DNA from: JBLHLB01 sp047618505
GTDB lineage: Bacteria > Planctomycetota > UBA1135 > GCA-002686595
Direction of reading: 5' to 3'
Assembly: GCA_047618505.1 (NCBI GenBank)
Contig: JBLHLB010000215.1
Location: 1 to 7,068, forward strand
DNA length: 7,068 nt
The position numbers were made by a program, and so were the translations under genes. The notes beneath the pieces are model-generated. The model was not told where the DNA came from. It saw nothing but the letters and a program-made list of their open reading frames with translations, and searched no databases. Positions 5,144-7,068 of this stretch are shown here, in pieces; positions within the stretch are counted from its first letter, which is position 1; the number at the start of each line of letters is the position of its first letter.

Positions 5144-7068
5144 ATGAGACCTTTGGATTGGATGGACGCCCAGGGATTGCTTGCCGGCGCCGATGCGGTT
5201 GGCGCTGAACCCAAAGTCGCGGACAGCGGAGCAGATGATCTTCTCGAGGGACTAAACGAGCCGCAGAAACAGGCGGTCGTGCAGAGCGAAGGCCCGCTGT
5301 TGATCCTAGCCGGTGCCGGCTCCGGTAAGACGCGGGCGATCACACGGCGGATCGCATGGCTCGTGCGCACGGGTCGTGCAACGCCCCAGGAGATTCTGGC
5401 GATCACCTTCACGAACAAGGCGGCCAAGGAGATGCGTTCACGTATCGAAGCCCTGCTGCCCACATCTGGCGCCTGGATCGGCACCTTTCACGCGACCTGC
5501 GCGCGCATCCTGCGCAGTGAGATCGAAGTGCTCGGAGGCTGGACGCGTGACTTCTCGATCTATGACACAGCGGATCGCAATGAGATGCTCAAGCGCATCG
5601 TCAAGGACCTTGGCTATGACGTGCAGCGCTTCCGACCTGGACTTGTTGGCGCCTGGATTAGCGATTGGAAGACAGCCCGCGCACAGGGCGACGACACGGG
5701 CTCCCTCGGCGGTTTGGCAGGTATCGAAGGCGAAGTTCTGAACGCGGTCTGGGAACGCTACGAGCGACAGATGCGCGCCAACAATGCCCTCGACTTCGAT
5801 GATCTTCTGGTGCGCACCCTTGAGATCTTTGACCGCCACCCCGGCGTACGCGACGCCTACGCCAGTCGCTTTCGCTACGTGCTGGTGGACGAGTACCAGG
5901 ACACGAACCGCGTGCAGTATCTCCTGGTACGGCATCTGGCGCATTGGCACGGGAACCTGAATGTCTGCGGCGATCCCGATCAATCGATCTACGCCTGGCG
6001 CGGCGCAGACATCCGTAACATCCTGGACTTTGAGAAGGACTTCGGCGACGGCAAGAAAGTCGGCATCGTCAAGCTCGAGCAGAACTACCGTTCGACGCCC
6101 TACATCCTCAAGGCGGCCCAGGGCTTGATCAAGCGTAACAGCGGTCGACGCGACAAGGACCTGTGGACGGAGAAGGACAACGTCGACAAGGTGCAAGTCC
6201 TGCATTGCGGGGACGAGGAGGACGAGGCCAACGCCATCGCTTCGCGAATCCACGGCCTGCGCGACCAGGGTGTGACCTTGGACCAGGTCGCGATTTTTTA
6301 CCGGGCGAACTTCATGCAGCGCGCCCTTGAGCGCGGGCTGCGTCTCTCCGGCGTGCCCTACCAAATTGTCGGCGGCGTCGAGTTCTACCAGCGTAGGGAG
6401 ATCCGCGACCTAGTCTCTTACCTGCAGTTGATCGCAAACCCCGTCGACGACATCTGCTGCCGGCGTGTCTTGAATGTGCCCCAGCGCGGGATCGGTGAGA
6501 AGAGTCTGTCGAACCTTAGCGGATGGGCAGAAGACCGTCGTGTCTCGCTCCTGGATGCGGCCCGTTCGACGGAGGCCCGCATGCTGATTCGCGGTCGAGC
6601 CAAGGCAGGTCTGGCGGCCTTTAGTGAGCTGATGGAGCGGCTCCTTGACATGCGTGAAAAGCCCGCTTCCATGGCTCTGGAGTTCGTGATTGAGGAAACG
6701 GGCTTCGAGGCTTGGGTCGCCCAAAGCAAGGAGGACAACGCCGACTCACGACTGGAAAACATCGAAGAATTATTGGTTCACGCGCGTCGCTACGACGAGG
6801 AAGAACCTGAAGGGCTGCTGCGCGGTTTCCTCCAGGAAATCGCCCTGGTTAGTGACGTGGACGGCTATGACGAAGAGGGCCCCAAGGTCACCTTGATGAC
6901 TCTGCACGCCTCTAAGGGTTTGGAGTTCCCTGTGGTCTTTGTGACCGGTTGCGAAGAAGAACTCCTGCCCCACGGACTGGCCGTTGCGGAGAACGGTGAG
7001 GCCGGCGTCGAAGAGGAACGTCGCCTCTTCTACGTCGGAATGACGCGAGCTGAGGAACGCCTCTTTCT
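5144..7068 (+). CDS. pcrA: UvrD/PcrA-type superfamily 1A DNA helicase (3' end outside window)
   Basis: This is an ATP-dependent 3'-5' DNA helicase of the UvrD/PcrA/Rep family, acting in nucleotide-excision and mismatch repair and at stalled replication forks. All core motifs are visible in order: Q motif LNEPQKQAVV (37-46, Gln41), Walker A AGAGSGKT (56-63), motif Ia ITFTNKAAKEMRSRI, motif Ib GTFHA, DEYQD Walker B (249-253), motif III CGDPDQSIYAWRGAD (from 275), motif IV LEQNYRS, motif V TLHASKGLEFPVVF (from 586) and motif VI FYVGMTRAE (629-637). The frame is intact for 641 codons and then leaves the window. Relatives are about 700-780 residues, so roughly the last 100, including any C-terminal RNA-polymerase-binding tail, are unseen. 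About 35 non-conserved residues precede the Q motif, an extension compared with typical PcrA. PcrA is favoured over Rep from the overall motif wording, but the subfamily is not certain. Confidence 0.95.
   Translation, partial: MRPLDWMDAQGLLAGADAVGAEPKVADSGADDLLEGLNEPQKQAVVQSEGPLLILAGAGSGKTRAITRRIAWLVRTGRATPQEILAITFTNKAAKEMRSRIEALLPTSGAWIGTFHATCARILRSEIEVLGGWTRDFSIYDTADRNEMLKRIVKDLGYDVQRFRPGLVGAWISDWKTARAQGDDTGSLGGLAGIEGEVLNAVWERYERQMRANNALDFDDLLVRTLEIFDRHPGVRDAYASRFRYVLVDEYQDTNRVQYLLVRHLAHWHGNLNVCGDPDQSIYAWRGADIRNILDFEKDFGDGKKVGIVKLEQNYRSTPYILKAAQGLIKRNSGRRDKDLWTEKDNVDKVQVLHCGDEEDEANAIASRIHGLRDQGVTLDQVAIFYRANFMQRALERGLRLSGVPYQIVGGVEFYQRREIRDLVSYLQLIANPVDDICCRRVLNVPQRGIGEKSLSNLSGWAEDRRVSLLDAARSTEARMLIRGRAKAGLAAFSELMERLLDMREKPASMALEFVIEETGFEAWVAQSKEDNADSRLENIEELLVHARRYDEEEPEGLLRGFLQEIALVSDVDGYDEEGPKVTLMTLHASKGLEFPVVFVTGCEEELLPHGLAVAENGEAGVEEERRLFYVGMTRAEERLF

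Noticed and set aside
5438..6364. 308-residue open frame on the minus strand
   Set aside because: Antisense of the strongly conserved helicase motifs; Val/Leu-rich, as expected for the complement of charged codons.

Overview
This is a GC-rich bacterial chromosome segment with seven recognisable protein genes and one probable broken gene. I see no rRNA, tRNA, CRISPR array or insertion sequence. The gene content suggests a free-living Gram-negative-type bacterium: an exported PQQ-type beta-propeller protein, a Kdo/WaaP-like lipopolysaccharide kinase and a UvrD/PcrA helicase. The PQQ-like protein with a W..L.GP.RDG opening is common in Planctomycetota and related groups, but the window does not fix the phylum.

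Layout. The left edge (2-403, +) carries the 3' part of a redoxin/peroxiredoxin-like gene. Its CxxC motif is written TGA-xx-Cys, and an RNA hairpin lies just downstream, so it is most likely a UxxC selenoprotein. Next comes a secreted PQQ-like beta-propeller protein (562-2052, +). Tail-to-tail with it, on the minus strand, are a probable frameshifted gene (2115-2511) and, upstream of that, a four-helix membrane protein (2520-2906). A G-rich divergent intergenic region (2907-3058) separates these from a plus-strand pair: a Siphovirus Gp157-like coiled-coil protein (3059-3613) and a three-helix membrane protein with a soluble tail (3624-4157). An LPS-kinase-like protein (4166-5017, -) converges on this pair with only 8 bp between the stops. 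It diverges from a UvrD/PcrA-type helicase gene (5144 to the window end, +), which is cut off just after helicase motif VI.

How the genes work together. Three groupings are supported by spacing: the membrane protein with the broken gene (minus strand), the Gp157-like protein with its membrane partner (plus strand), and the helicase and kinase as divergent neighbours. I see no single pathway linking all of them. The most valuable observation is the in-frame TGA at 53-55 with its SECIS-like hairpin, which ordinary gene callers would miss and would then mis-start at 83 or 95. The second is the Gp157-like/membrane-protein pair, a phage-type protein family in an otherwise housekeeping-looking neighbourhood.
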